A stretch of DNA of 64,000 nt from Amorphochlora amoebiformis (GCA_054601695.1 BAAHQB010000001.1:1240001-1304000), one strand, 5' to 3'; shown: positions 1 through 30,191, numbered from the stretch's first letter. Program-made: numbers and translations. The notes: generated by a model not told the origin, from the letters alone.

Positions 1-53
1 AAGAAATACTTCCGTCCTCGTGGATACAAAAAAGACCGCAGACTCCGAGCATC

Positions 54-16389
<16,336 letters not shown>

Positions 16390-16949
16390 ATAAGGCTACC
16401 GCAGCAACACCTTCCAGATGCTAACTTAAATATTGCGATCCATGCTGGTATCTGAAGTCACGAGTCCAACAGCTAGAACAGCCCGGGACGTCGGACCTAA
16501 ATGGCCCGTGACATTTAGACATCACAGTACTGTGTTCTTATGTAGGAGCTGTTTACTAATTAATCGATGCGAGTCATCACATGATCAAATCCTAGATAAA
16601 CTAAACTAAGTGCGCCAACACCCAACCTTCAGGAACTTAGTTATTCTGAATTTTTAGCTTGTCGTTAACTATAACAGATGCCATGTATAATCATTGTGAT
16701 ATTAGTGATAGGGGAAAATTAATATGTACTAGTCATCGAATTGTAAGATCTAGAAGTATATCTAGATATAAACTTAGATATACTAGAGGACACTATCTAG
16801 TAGATATACTCGGAATGAAATCGAGATGACAATCTACTAGATATAGGATTAAGTTGGCTTCAGAAAAGAATATTGCGGCGCAACGTTATAACTTATTCTC
16901 ATATATTGATTATGATCGACATCTGCGCGCAGCTCCACATTTCGACAGG
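16390..16949. other. Convergent intergenic gap, CTAGA-rich
   Basis: The gap separates the stops of the carboxypeptidase gene and the PAP/fibrillin gene. It lacks the (TA)n tracts of the introns and is instead enriched in CTAGA/TCTAG words (for example tctagatataaacttagata and ctatctagtagatatact). Similar DNA occurs at 37560-38000 and 51000-51340. An open frame on the plus strand from about 16854 overlaps the terminal exon of the minus-strand gene and is treated as a shadow. Confidence 0.6.
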
Positions 16950-17042
16950 CTAGTCACTCTTGCGTTTGATGGCGCCTTCACTAGTTTCGTTTGGATCCGG
17001 GGTCATCATTTCCGTAGTTTGAACCACATGCGCATCCTTTTA

Positions 17043-17074
<32 letters not shown>

Positions 17075-17085
17075 TATATATATTT

Positions 17086-17117
<32 letters not shown>

Positions 17118-17157
17118 ATATTATGTTATATGTATGCACACATGTATCTATAGGCTT

Positions 17158-17195
<38 letters not shown>

Positions 17196-17286
17196 AATAC
17201 ATTTGTACATCATATAGTGAGAGAAATACGGATAATATATAACACATCACCATATAATATATAATATATATGTGTTATATATATAT

Positions 17287-17317
<31 letters not shown>

Positions 17318-17855
17318 AATGTATACATACCTATATAGAAAGATATAAATACACACACACAGACATATTGTATATATATATATATATATATATAATACAT
17401 ACACATATATAAATATATATATTTATCTATTCATATCGACCTTTAGCTCATCCTCATCGACCTCAAAATCCTCTGGCCCTGCACCCATCATAAACTCTGT
17501 ACATATCACATTAATATGTATAATTTTACATAGATAAACACATATATATATATATATACATATATGGATATATCTTCAATGTATTGAATTACACTTCACG
17601 TAATCATCATATACATATTTATAATTATATACAAATATGTATATATATATATATATATAAGTATATTGTATATTATCACTCACTTTTAACGTTCTGTGGT
17701 AATATTTATACTGGCATGAAGCACGTTACAGGTATAAATACATCTCAATATACATACATACATACATATATATATATATATAGATGTATGTATAATGTAT
17801 ATATATATATATATATAATTGAATAGGTATACTTCCACGTGCAACACATGTAGTC

Positions 17856-17890
<35 letters not shown>

Positions 17891-18692
17891 TTATATATTG
17901 TGATAAATATTGATAGTATATACATATATTATATATATATATATATATATGTATATTGATATATCTACAAATTTACTATATATATATATATATTATATTA
18001 AACGCAGCGGTATAGTGTGGTCCATATGTTTGATTGAGACACGTTTGGGTTGGTTGAAGTCCTTGGAAATATGATGAATGTTAATTCAATTTCTTGCCGC
18101 AAAGGTACTAATCCTGACTATGTCCTTAGGTGGGTACTTCCAAGTTGAAGATTCGACAATCATAAATACAGCGGAAGAGAATGAGAGTAAAACTCAAGAG
18201 CGCAGCCAAGACAACGACTTGTAGGAGCTGTACACGTTGAGAGGGAGTGTTAAAGCAAAGTTATGAATAGTATGAAAGGATGCAACTCGAAGAGTAGATA
18301 TCAGATAGCGTGCTAAAACACCATCTCATATATACTTGAGGTAAATGGAGATCGCTGGAGATTTCGGAGATTTCTGGAGATCGTCTCATCCGGTAGTCCC
18401 TGTTACTACCCAATATAACAGGCTTTCGAGGAGGCGTGGCAAAGTACTCTATCGATATCTACTCTTGGAGCTGCATCCTCTCATACTGTTCATTTTGTTG
18501 CTTCAACAATTTATATGTATATATATATTTACATATTATACATATTATTCATAATATTTTTATATATACTTACATACAAATGTACCATTCCAAATGTCAC
18601 TGAGTTCCTCGCGTGCCTTGGCTACCGCCTCTCTCTAAATGAATTATGTACGTATATATATATATGTATATATATATACATACTTATATATA

Positions 18693-18733
<41 letters not shown>

Positions 18734-18734
18734 T

Positions 18735-18802
<68 letters not shown>

Positions 18803-18988
18803 TGTATGTATATAGCTTACATATTCAGCCCGTTTCGCAGCAACCTCTGTCTGTGCTCATACATAACAAAAAAGTAAATTGTATCCCATTTGGTTAGTTC
18901 CGTTTGTATCTAAGGCAATCATGATGCAGAAGGACAAGATAGTTACCATATATGTTATATATTATAATATATATATCTATATGCATTC

Positions 18989-19036
<48 letters not shown>

Positions 19037-19205
19037 TCATGTTTGTGCATACCGGGTTAGCAACAGGTGTCTTCTCCTCTGCATCTCTATAAACGAACCC
19101 ACGATCCTCAAATACCTAGGTTATGTTGCACATACGTCCATATATTATATACACATATACATGTATAATTATGTGTATATACATAATACATATACACAAA
19201 CACAC

Positions 19206-19236
<31 letters not shown>

Positions 19237-19361
19237 ATGAAGTTATATATTTAAATACCGCCTTGGGTGTGTTCTCATCTGTATCTCTATAAACGAACGC
19301 ACCGTCTTCAAATACCTATATTTTCCCATGTACACTAAATATACATACACATTATACATAC

Positions 19362-19412
<51 letters not shown>

Positions 19413-19649
19413 ACATTTGAATATGTGTACAATACATGCCATATGTAAATATGTATGTGAAAAGTATGTATCTTTCGATTTGCATATATGGATAAAAAAG
19501 AGATACATAACATATATGTAGATAAAATTCTATGCATTTATTTCTATTAATACGTATTTTACGTACCCATCGACCAGACTCAAGCTCGGGTGACAACAAT
19601 TTTCGGTGAGGGTCGTCCCTGCGTATAGATGTATGTACATATACATACA

Positions 19650-19690
<41 letters not shown>

Positions 19691-19742
19691 CTTGGTATTC
19701 TGTTCTTCGGATACTCTATTTGGGTTTTATACACGCATACAC

Positions 19743-19776
<34 letters not shown>

Positions 19777-19990
19777 GTATATATTTAACTATATATTAAT
19801 GTATATTTATTTATATATACATATATATAAATTGTACACATAGTACCCTTCCATCCCTTCCCGGTTCCAGTAGACTATGGCTCCTCCTTTTTCTTTCCAG
19901 CTGTTCAATAAATGATATAGCGTGTATGTATATATTATACATGCATATACACAATATATATATATATATTATATATATATATGTATATAT

Positions 19991-20060
<70 letters not shown>

Positions 20061-20191
20061 CTATATATATATATATATATAATATTATACATTCACGTCA
20101 TAAGCTATATATATATTATATATATCTTATATTTATATATATATATATATATATATATTGTATACATACATATATATATATATTTAAAATG

Positions 20192-20250
<59 letters not shown>

Positions 20251-20765
20251 TGCATAAATACATGCATACATACACATATATTTATGCATGTTTCTTTAAC
20301 TTCTATACACAAATAATATGCTACGGGTACTATATTGTATATTATATACATAAAAACATATAAAATATGTATATAAGCAAACAGATTATAAATGTATACA
20401 TTTATATATTTATATGCACACACACACACACACATATATTTATATATATATAATATACATAAATATAAATATATATATATATATATCGTTAGCGCAGCGG
20501 TGGGCTAGCCCATGGTATGGTGAGACCCGTTCGAGTTAGGCCAGTTGAGTTACAGTTGGATTATTCCAGTCGGATTACGGTTGGATTAGGATTAACTTGG
20601 CGTGAGTCATGTGCAGTAGTTCGTTACTTCCTATTCTTCTTTCTTCCTTGGAATCCATGGGTTATACTCTTGAGCTTGATCTAACCGTTATCGGGCGGCC
20701 GACTATCTACTTGCAGTGAAGTAGCGAAAGGTTCCTGTGTAGAGTCTCCCATATCACGATGCGTT

Positions 20766-20808
<43 letters not shown>

Positions 20809-20869
20809 AACTAGACGTATATATATATATATACACACACATACATATTTTTATATATATATGGATATG

Positions 20870-20921
<52 letters not shown>

Positions 20922-20945
20922 ATTATAGGTATATGCGCGTATATA

Positions 20946-20995
<50 letters not shown>

Positions 20996-21076
20996 CCCTT
21001 CCTCTTCAAGCAAGGATTTCTGCTCCTCGCGTTTCATCGATTCTATATAGAGTGATACGTACATACATACATACAT

Positions 21077-21122
<46 letters not shown>

Positions 21123-21184
21123 ATCAATATATGTATACGTTTATACATGTATTTCTATATATATATATATACACATACACACAT

Positions 21185-21221
<37 letters not shown>

Positions 21222-21795
21222 CATATATCATATATACATATATATATATATAGACATGTATACACACACACACGCACATATATATATATATATATATATA
21301 TTTATTTATTTATATGTAGATATCTAAATATATACAAATTGTATACGTATGTAGATAAAGTGACAATTGACATACTCAAATACTTCAAACCAGCAGCATA
21401 ACTTCCACACTACTTGTAAATAAATATATATTTATATATATATAAATATATATAAATACATATATATATATATTTAGATATATATATATATATATATATT
21501 TATATTGTATATATATCACAGATGTATATTGATGATACATATATAGGCGTGTATATGTATCTGTGTGGGTATATATTTATGTTGTAGTATGATTATATGA
21601 TATATATATATATATATATAAATATATATAAATATATATATATATGTAGTAAATGTATTAATGTATATTCTCATGTATATCTAATATTGAACGAATATTA
21701 ATAACAAAAGTAGATAATAATAATAAGAGTAAGAATAATATTAATAGGAATAATGATAATATATATATATATATATATATCGCAATATATATATG

Positions 21796-21829
<34 letters not shown>

Positions 21830-21977
21830 CTATACATACATACTGTATCACAATATAATGATTTTCATCATGCATACATAAAGATCTGCTTCATCATATT
21901 TGTATGCATGTATATATATATATATGTATATTACCTATATAATATTTATATATATATATATATATAAATATATATTA

Positions 21978-22020
<43 letters not shown>

Positions 22021-23699
22021 TATATATCTAGAGACTCTGGTAGTTTTTTATCTGTGATTTCTGCTCTACATAAATGTATACACACACATATATATATATA
22101 TATATATACATATATGTATATTTGTATCCGTGTATGTATTATAAATATATATATATATATATATATGTAATATGTACATATATTATATATATATATATAT
22201 GTGTATGTGTAAGCATGTACATAAAAATATTATATACACACATATACAAATGCAGATATGTGTATATACACACACATGCGCATGTACATAGAAATATATA
22301 TGCATACACATTTTTACACATACGTATATACCCACAAATAACACACACGCACAAACACACACACAGATGTAATTATGTATATATATATACATAAATGTAT
22401 TATATAATATAAATTAATTATATATAAATATATATATGTATGTATATATGTATGTATAAGTATGTAATGTATTTTCCACCTGTGTGCATTTCGAAAGCCC
22501 TAGCGAACGGTGTGCGAAAGAAAAGTAAAAAAGTGAAAAAAAAGAAAGCGAAAATTAATATCTCACTTGATTTAACAAGGGCTCCTCCTTCATCTTTCCA
22601 AGATTTATCGAGCCTGAGCACATATTTACATACGTATACGTATATATATATATATATATACATGCATATATATATATATATTTATATATGTTGCATAATG
22701 TTTGTGTAATATTTACACCATATACATGAATACTGTATATATTTAATACTAAACAGATATAGAAACCTATCCAATAGAGGTATCGGGCCTGTCGCGGGGG
22801 GTTGAGTTGCTGTCAAGGCACCTGAGAAAAAAGGTATACGTATTCTATAAAATATATGTATATGTTTGCATTTGTATGTGCTTTTATAAATTTTTACATT
22901 ACATTAAATGCATATGTATAATATGTATATATATATATATGTATTTGCATATGTTGCTGTTGCATCCCCTTCTTCAGTAGAAGTATGGTTTTTGTTTGTA
23001 GTGGTTTTGCATGACGTTTGTGTTGGTGTTAGATCACTTCGGTTTGTGTATTCCTTTTAGCAACAGTCACTCTAATTATTAAGTCTAACAAGCTCTTCAG
23101 CAATAAGAGTCTTCTCTTCGTTAAAGCAGTCACACCACTATTAAGTCTATCACGCTCTTTACTAATAAGGGCGGGCTCTTTGAATCTTGAATTCAGTTGT
23201 ATCCAACATGGTCTTTCACGTTGCATGTTACAACCGAATATATGTCCACACACGATGTGGTTTCTTAAACAATAATGCTCTGCACGCTAGGTACACGGCG
23301 TGGATAAATATTGATATATACATGTATAAAAATATTCAATATATATATATATATATATATATACATACATATATATACATCTATATATATATATACATAT
23401 GTATATATATATATATACATATATATATTGATGGATATATATATGTTTGTATGATATACCTACATATATATGTATATAAATATATATATATATATGTGTG
23501 TGTGTATTTCTATATGTGTATGTATATATTTATTTATTTATATATACATGCATATATACGTACCCTTCTCTCGAAGCCATGTTGTCTCCTTTCCATCCGA
23601 CTGTATGAATATGTATATGTAAAACATACATGGAGATATGTAGTACATAAATTGGAGACATTTTTGCGTATAAATGTTCACACACACACACGCCTATAC

Positions 23700-23731
<32 letters not shown>

Positions 23732-23821
23732 ATATATATATATATGAGAATATTAAAGACATACATATATACATAGATCTACATATCTATATATATATAT
23801 ATATACACATATGTATGTAGG

Positions 23822-23869
<48 letters not shown>

Positions 23870-24832
23870 TATATTTGTGTAAATGCGTCTGTACTATTCA
23901 CACATGCACACAAACCGTCTGTACTATTCACACATGCACACAAACATATATAGAATACATATGCATACATATTTATATATGCATAAACACGAATATGTGT
24001 ATTGATATATATATATATATATATTATATATAAACAAATACATATTCAAATGTGCACAAGATATTTATGCATCACTACCTCGAGATACGACGTGACCACT
24101 TCCGGAGCTGGGGAAGGAGAATTCGCCCTATCCTCTTCAGAAACATACTCCCTCACTGTATCCTCCTCATGAACATCCTTATAAGAGTCCTTGATATCCA
24201 CCGTTGGAACATCCTCATTAGGGATATCATCTTTAGGAATATTCTCTTGAGGGATGTCCTCTTGATGGATGTCCTCCTGAGGGACGTACTCCTGTTAAAC
24301 CCACATAAATTAGGCTTGGGCTCAGCATAGAGCCTGATAACAACTTTCAAGTATTTGCTGAGGGGAGGGGAGATGGGGAAGAGATGGGGGATAGATGAAT
24401 TCCTTCTTCCTCTTTCTCTTTCTCTGTCTTTTCTATATCTCTTTTTCTCACTCTCTCTATTTCTCTCTCTCATTTTGTACTCTCCCTTGGAGTCCGATTT
24501 ATTCATCTCCCTCTCTCTCTCACTCCCTCCCTTTCTGCCTCTCCCTCTTTCTCCCTTTCCTCTGGAGTGCTTGTCAGGGTTGACGGTAGGGTGAGTAGCA
24601 GCTTAACCAACGAGGAAAACAATGTCGAATGAGGGTTATATATTACGCCGAGTGAGGTTCTTCTTAAGTAGACCTAAGCAAATTAAATTAACGATTAATA
24701 GACTACCGAGATGACTGGGTCTTGGTCGGGTGAGTCCATCTCCGCGATCTTGGAGAGTTCTGATGTTTGAACGGAAGCGAGAACTTTTTCAGTCTATATA
24801 TATATATATAAATTATATATATATATATATAC

Positions 24833-24864
<32 letters not shown>

Positions 24865-25024
24865 CATGCAAATATATATATATATATTGTGTGTATAAAT
24901 ATATACATTACATATATACATATAGAATATATTTACGTAGAATGTATTAGTAGACATATGAAAGTGTTCGTGATCAAAATTTAAAAATATATGTACCTAA
25001 TATATATATATATATATATGCATA

Positions 25025-25074
<50 letters not shown>

Positions 25075-25342
25075 TCATGTGTGTATGATTGCAACAAATT
25101 GTATACAGGCACTAGCTACGATTACTCTTGGGGCAGATGATGGGATATTTTGTGACATACATATACACATGTACACATACATACACATATACATATGTAC
25201 ATGTGTACACGTACATATATATATGTATATATACACATATATACATATATATATATATACATAATATACGACAAGCCTACACATGCGTACATTGTAAACA
25301 AATGCACACTACATGTAATACATGTAAATATAGGTACACACG

Positions 25343-25374
<32 letters not shown>

Positions 25375-25424
25375 GACGTATATATATGTACATGCATATA
25401 TATATATTTATACACATATGTACA

Positions 25425-25469
<45 letters not shown>

Positions 25470-25879
25470 ATAATATATATATACCTCCCATTCATTCGGT
25501 TTGGATTTCGATTTTCTCCGGGATTTGCGAGAGCTTGACTTTTGATCGCGGGCAAACCTGGTTAGAATTAGAGGCAGTTTAGGATTTGGGTTACCGTTAG
25601 GATTTGGTTCTAGGGTTAGGATATTTATAATTGGGGGTCTATTTAAATGTTAGGGTAAAGTGAATTGTAAAACTTACACATATATGTGTTGGGAGATAGG
25701 GTATGACTACAGTGTGTGTTTCCCTATGCACACATGTATGGAGATACTATATATATATACTTGTATGCGAACATATATATATATATATATTATATATGTT
25801 TCTGCATATCTATCAATCTATATATAAAGGGATATTTATATTCTATTTTATACTATATTTTTACGCATCATGCATGCAT

Positions 25880-25925
<46 letters not shown>

Positions 25926-25977
25926 CGAGATATATATACATGCAATATATATACGAATATATATATAAATGTATTAC

Positions 25978-26024
<47 letters not shown>

Positions 26025-26176
26025 CCGATCAATAGCGAGCCACATCGCTTGCATGCCATCATTGGACCTTAATATATGCACATAAAATGTACATACATGT
26101 ATAAATATATGACATATATATATATATACATATGTAATATATATATATATATATATACATATATACACATTACATG

Positions 26177-26217
<41 letters not shown>

Positions 26218-26326
26218 TGTAAGTATAATATTATATATACATATATATATATTTATATATATATATACCTATATGCATGTGTACTCATTTATATAAATGT
26301 AATGTCATGGTGTATACGTACTGTAT

Positions 26327-26383
<57 letters not shown>

Positions 26384-26384
26384 C

Positions 26385-26430
<46 letters not shown>

Positions 26431-26539
26431 GTGTATATTATATATATATATATATATATATATGTACATATAGACATATACACAAAAATAGTACTACATA
26501 CATACATACATACATACATACATACATGTGTATATATAC

Positions 26540-26575
<36 letters not shown>

Positions 26576-26657
26576 GTATAAGTAATAATATTTACGCAAA
26601 ATATCCTGCACACACACACAAAACATATATATATATATATATATATGTGTATATAAA

Positions 26658-26751
<94 letters not shown>

Positions 26752-26837
26752 GTATAACACATGTTTATATGTACGCATCTAATGTTTACATATATATATA
26801 TATATATTAGGGAGCACATATGTGTATATATGTATAC

Positions 26838-26871
<34 letters not shown>

Positions 26872-26957
26872 TATATATAGATAGATATTATATACATTTG
26901 TATGTATATATATTATGTTTGTTTATAGATACATATATATGTATATATGTGTACATA

Positions 26958-26988
<31 letters not shown>

Positions 26989-27090
26989 GAAAACATACAT
27001 GAGTATAAACACCGTGTGATCTTGAGATGGCGATCTAGGTATGTCACCTGCACCGTCTCGAAGTCTGATAAAACCCGCGTCGATAAGCTG

Positions 27091-27131
<41 letters not shown>

Positions 27132-27299
27132 TGTATGTGTATATATATGTGTGTATGTAAATATTGTTAAGACATTAGAAATATACATATAGATGTACTT
27201 ATAAACACAGATACATATTGTATTTGTAATGTATGTATACAATATACATAGTAAATAGTTGTTATAATATATATAATACTGTAAATACTTACATTATAC

Positions 27300-27344
<45 letters not shown>

Positions 27345-27915
27345 GAGAAGATCAACGAAATGGGAAAGAGATGGAATTTCGATGGAATGAATAGAAGTAA
27401 GAGAGAGAGCGAAGAGTGGAAAGTAAGGATGACTCAGTACGAATGTGAGAGAGAGCGAAGAGCGAAGAGAAGAAGACAATGGAGGGATCCGTACCAAGAG
27501 AGACAGAGGAACGGGAGTGCAGTGAGAGAGATGGATAGCTCCATGTGTATCAATATGTATCTATACATATTCATATCTACATTATTTTTTCATATGTATA
27601 TATATATATATATATGTATTTATATATATATATATATATACATAAATATATATAAATATATGTGCATATACACATCCATATACATACACACATATATATA
27701 TATATATATATGTAAATATTTATTTATATTTATGTATATAATATTATTTGAAGGGAGGTATATGCGAAACCTAACGTTCCTCAAGACTGGTATCTTCCCC
27801 TTCTTTACCTTAGTCTTTACCGGTCCCACCTATGTACATTACATTTACATATTTATATTATCTATTACGTATATTTACATATATATATATATATATAATA
27901 CATATATGTATATGC

Positions 27916-27973
<58 letters not shown>

Positions 27974-29378
27974 TATATGTATACAAATATATATATATAT
28001 ATATATGTATATAAATATATATATATATATATATGTATGTGTGAGTATATTTACAATATTATTGAATAATATATATATGATATACATATATATAGTCAGC
28101 ATACATGGCCAAAAAGAGTTTTGCAATCTCTATCCCAACCTGGATTTGGGAGAAATGGATCCTTGCGAATTTGTTGGTCGATACCCCGGCATCTTCATAG
28201 TCTTCGCGGGGCACCTTGGATCACAGTAAGAATTTTGATGAGATTTTAAGTCTGTTCGCGATTCGACATCGTAAAGACCTTAGCCGACTTATTTAACGTC
28301 CCGAGCGTCAAAACTTCTACTCGCGGCCACCTGTTCACATGCATCCTTAGGGAACTACATTTTCACTTCGGTGTCAACCGGCTAAGTTGGTAGGGAGGAG
28401 AACTGAAATCGCCTTACTGATCGCGCAGGGTGAATAGCGTCTTGATTGCGCCGGTATCCATATCGACAGACTGGAAGCAGCCCCAGTTCACCATGGACCT
28501 GAGGGTGTATTTGTTTGATGGTGGTTTGGCAAACGTTCTACAATCTTACTTTAGTCCTGCGCTATTCGTGTGAACCAGCCGCCAGATTCCTGTCATGAGC
28601 TTCTCCTCCTATTTCCCCACATACGTGAATATCCATCAAAACTTGAAACACCAGCCGGTCTATCTGGCAAGAGAAAGCGAGCGAAATTCCTATCCCATCA
28701 TTTCGTTTTTCTTGCTCATCGACTCCTACCTCCCACGGATCGTTAGTTGGATTGACATTCTCCAGAGACTTCATGATAGAATTTAAATCTTCTTCCTTCC
28801 CTAGCCACCGCTGTGCACGCTCCGAGGACTCCGTGCCGTTCCACGTGTCGATGATATACTCGATTAATTGAGACTTTGCCGCCTACATGTCACGTTGATA
28901 TTTTGCCCATTTCGAATACAAGGTGCATTCTTCTCTGTAAATTTGTAGCATCACCTGCCTCTCGTCTTGTTGCTGTGCACGAACATCCCTCGTGCGGCGG
29001 CGCCACAGTGGCAGGTTTCGGTGAGAGCGGGTATCCTGGCACCCCCTTGAGCGAGATCTCGCGCAGTTCACGAAAGATGAACTTTTGCTGTGCAATCTAG
29101 ACATACATAGCTTGGACAATCCGAAATGGAAGAAGGAAAAGATAAGAAGGAGCCGCAGAACCATCGTTTGCAGATGGCGGATTGGGCTGGTATGCCCGCA
29201 CGCCGTTGACCTGGGTCTGTCCTAGGAATGTCCGTCTGAACACGTGCGGTAGCAGATCTCCAGGAATCCCAGGGATCCCGGGATAAGAAAATTGTAAATT
29301 CGCCGAAATAACGCCGAAACAATGTCCACCCGCTCTACCGGTGAGTGTGCCCTTCGTTGGGATGCACATTGGTTGATT
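16950..29378 (-). CDS. PAP/fibrillin-like domain protein with acidic repeat tail, 27 exons, 5' end missing
   Basis: Exons in transcript order: 29378-29244, 29210-29162, 29087-29007, 28972-28955, 28882-28730, 28608-28550, 28498-28418, 28345-28279, 28214-28140, 27829-27771, 27087-27013, 26067-26026, 25557-25485, 24793-24707, 24291-24079, 23175-23136, 22821-22767, 22613-22567, 21042-20997, 19900-19847, 19618-19567, 19315-19259, 19115-19053, 18850-18821, 18634-18586, 17496-17441, 17036-16950. The join is 1903 bp; after one leading base it reads 633 codons to [42 protein letters not shown] and [16 protein letters not shown] follow the order of the PAP/fibrillin (plastoglobulin) family, whose members bind lipids in plastids. 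The C-terminal half is acidic and charged, with [20 protein letters not shown] repeats and a duplicated exon. The first exon here starts in phase 2 without a Met, so an upstream exon is missing. A 12 bp microexon at 28652-28663 (IDRL) is possible. Exon structure is surer than the family call. Confidence 0.72.
17998..18130 (+). repeat. Dispersed tRNA-like repeat R2
   Basis: After a TA tract the sequence reads aacgcagcggtatagtgtgg and then gagacacgtttgggttgg. This matches the head of the 20487 copy at A-box-like (cgcagcggt) and B-box-like (gagac.cgttyg.gtt) positions. It lies in intron 17497-18585 of the minus-strand PAP/fibrillin gene. The low-AT stretch continues to about 18500 without recognisable coding sequence. 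Confidence 0.55.
19053..19315 (-). repeat. Tandem exon duplication inside the PAP/fibrillin gene
   Basis: Exon 19315-19259 encodes [19 protein letters not shown]; exon 19115-19053 encodes [19 protein letters not shown] plus NP. Both start and end in phase 0, so either can be skipped or included without a frameshift. DNA identity extends across the acceptor side, while the introns between them are TA-rich. Confidence 0.85.
20487..20768 (+). repeat. Dispersed tRNA-like repeat R3
   Basis: The element begins cgttagcgcagcggtgggct directly after a TA tract and carries gagacccgttcgagttagg, with A-box-like and B-box-like words about 40 bp apart. The body has ttggatta/cggattacgg repeats and ends before the next TA tract. 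It sits in intron 19901-20996 of the PAP/fibrillin gene, on the opposite strand to that gene. It does not fold as a normal tRNA by eye, so a SINE-like element is more likely. Confidence 0.6.
21043..22566 (-). repeat. PAP/fibrillin intron 18, TA/CA-rich
   Basis: A 1.5 kb intron of TA, CA and GT runs. The purine-rich plus-strand stretch at 22510-22560 reads as a Lys-rich open frame. On the minus strand it is the pyrimidine-rich start of the intron after the donor at 22566, which fits the gene better. Confidence 0.6.
23056..23175 (-). repeat. Tandem duplication of about 62 bp overlapping an exon
   Basis: On the minus strand the blocks cttattagtaaagagcgtg with agacttaatagtgg, and cttattgctgaagagcttg with agacttaataattag, repeat at about 62 bp. 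The first contains exon 23175-23136; the second is frame-disrupted and lies in the following intron. Confidence 0.6.
23886..23945 (+). repeat. Perfect 30 bp tandem duplication
   Basis: The 30 bp unit starting cgtctgtactattcacacat occurs twice back to back without change. It lies in intron 23176-24078 of the minus-strand gene. Confidence 0.9.
24292..27770 (-). repeat. PAP/fibrillin introns 10-14: TA tracts, CT/GA blocks, telomere-like stretch
   Basis: Between exons 24707-24793, 25485-25557, 26026-26067 and 27013-27087 the DNA is intronic. It holds a CT-rich block (24400-24570), TTAGG-type degenerate sequence (25560-25650), a (CATA)n run (about 26493-26527), a (TA)n run of about 85 bp (26664-26748), and a GA-rich block (27340-27540) whose plus-strand open frame is low complexity. 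Confidence 0.6.
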
Positions 29379-29488
29379 CTAGAAGGAAGGAAAATAATTT
29401 TTGTCCAATCATATTACAAATTATTCGAACTGATTTTTGTTCGAATTTTCCCTCTGTATCTTCCGCGTGGGGTGGAATTTGAGAAGAG
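29379..29488. promoter_or_regulatory. Gap between head-to-head genes 2 and 3
   Basis: This 110 bp gap lies between the first found exon of the minus-strand PAP/fibrillin gene and the TSR2 start codon. It contains the pyrimidine-rich acceptor (minus strand, cttccttctag) of that exon, so an upstream minus-strand exon must lie here or overlap TSR2. A shared promoter is inferred only from orientation. Confidence 0.35.
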
Positions 29489-29961
29489 ATGAGCTCGGAG
29501 GCCAAGGCAGTGCTGGCATCATGGGCCGCGGATAAGGTTAAGGCACTAGAATTCGGCATTCGAGTAGCCTTAGACGAGTGGCAAATTCTCACCCTGGCCG
29601 TAGAGCATCGGTACATATCATCAACCGCTCACAGATGGAAAATATAAGAAGAAATAGAAAATATGTTGTCGATGATATGAATGATATGAACGCATAGTTG
29701 CTTGCTATGTTCCAGATGGGGAGGCCAAGATTCGAAGCTTCGTGCACAGTATTTGTATGAGGATCTGTGCGACTGGTTCACCAAAGCAAAACAGACTATA
29801 AAGTGTCACCAGGTTTATCTCAAAACACCTATGGAGCTCCCTTTTTTGGGCTGTGGAGAGTTCGATGACTTATCCCGCACCAATTCTTCTTGAAGTCTCA
29901 TCCGTAACGTAACTCCTAGGTTGAAGACCTTTTGTTTGAAGTGATGCAAGATGACTTTCAG

Positions 29962-30000
<39 letters not shown>

Positions 30001-30146
30001 TACATATATATATATATATATGCGTGTGTGTGTGTACATATGTACATTTATTGTATAAAAAATGCGTGTAAATGCATTCTATGGATAAATACATCTATAT
30101 CCATGTATATATATATATATATTTGTATAATATTATACACAAACAC

Positions 30147-30188
<42 letters not shown>

Positions 30189-30191
30189 CAT

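Noticed and set aside
20487-20560. Functional tRNA gene
   Set aside because: Box-like words are present, but no complete cloverleaf with a matched acceptor stem could be drawn; a tRNA-derived repeat is more likely.
22475-22620. Plus-strand Lys-rich open frame ([15 protein letters not shown])
   Set aside because: The poly-Lys part is the pyrimidine-rich 5' part of a minus-strand intron; the minus-strand exon 22613-22567 fits its neighbours in phase.
27336-27560. Plus-strand Arg/Glu-rich open frame ([20 protein letters not shown])
   Set aside because: It is a GA-rich low-complexity tract inside an intron, like those at 11760-12120 and 24400-24570.
28090-28229. Plus-strand open frame [19 protein letters not shown] and onward
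   Set aside because: It is antisense to exon 28214-28140 of the PAP/fibrillin gene, whose minus-strand reading fits the phases of both neighbours.
28298-28345. Alternative frame [16 protein letters not shown]
   Set aside because: It needs a phase-0 upstream donor, but the upstream exon ends in phase 2; the frame starting [11 protein letters not shown] fits both sides.
28883-29164. Long Arg/Ser-rich minus-strand open frame
   Set aside because: It is open but runs into a TAG before the next exon. Splicing into three exons (29087-29007, 28972-28955, 28882-28730) gives a more protein-like product and correct phases.
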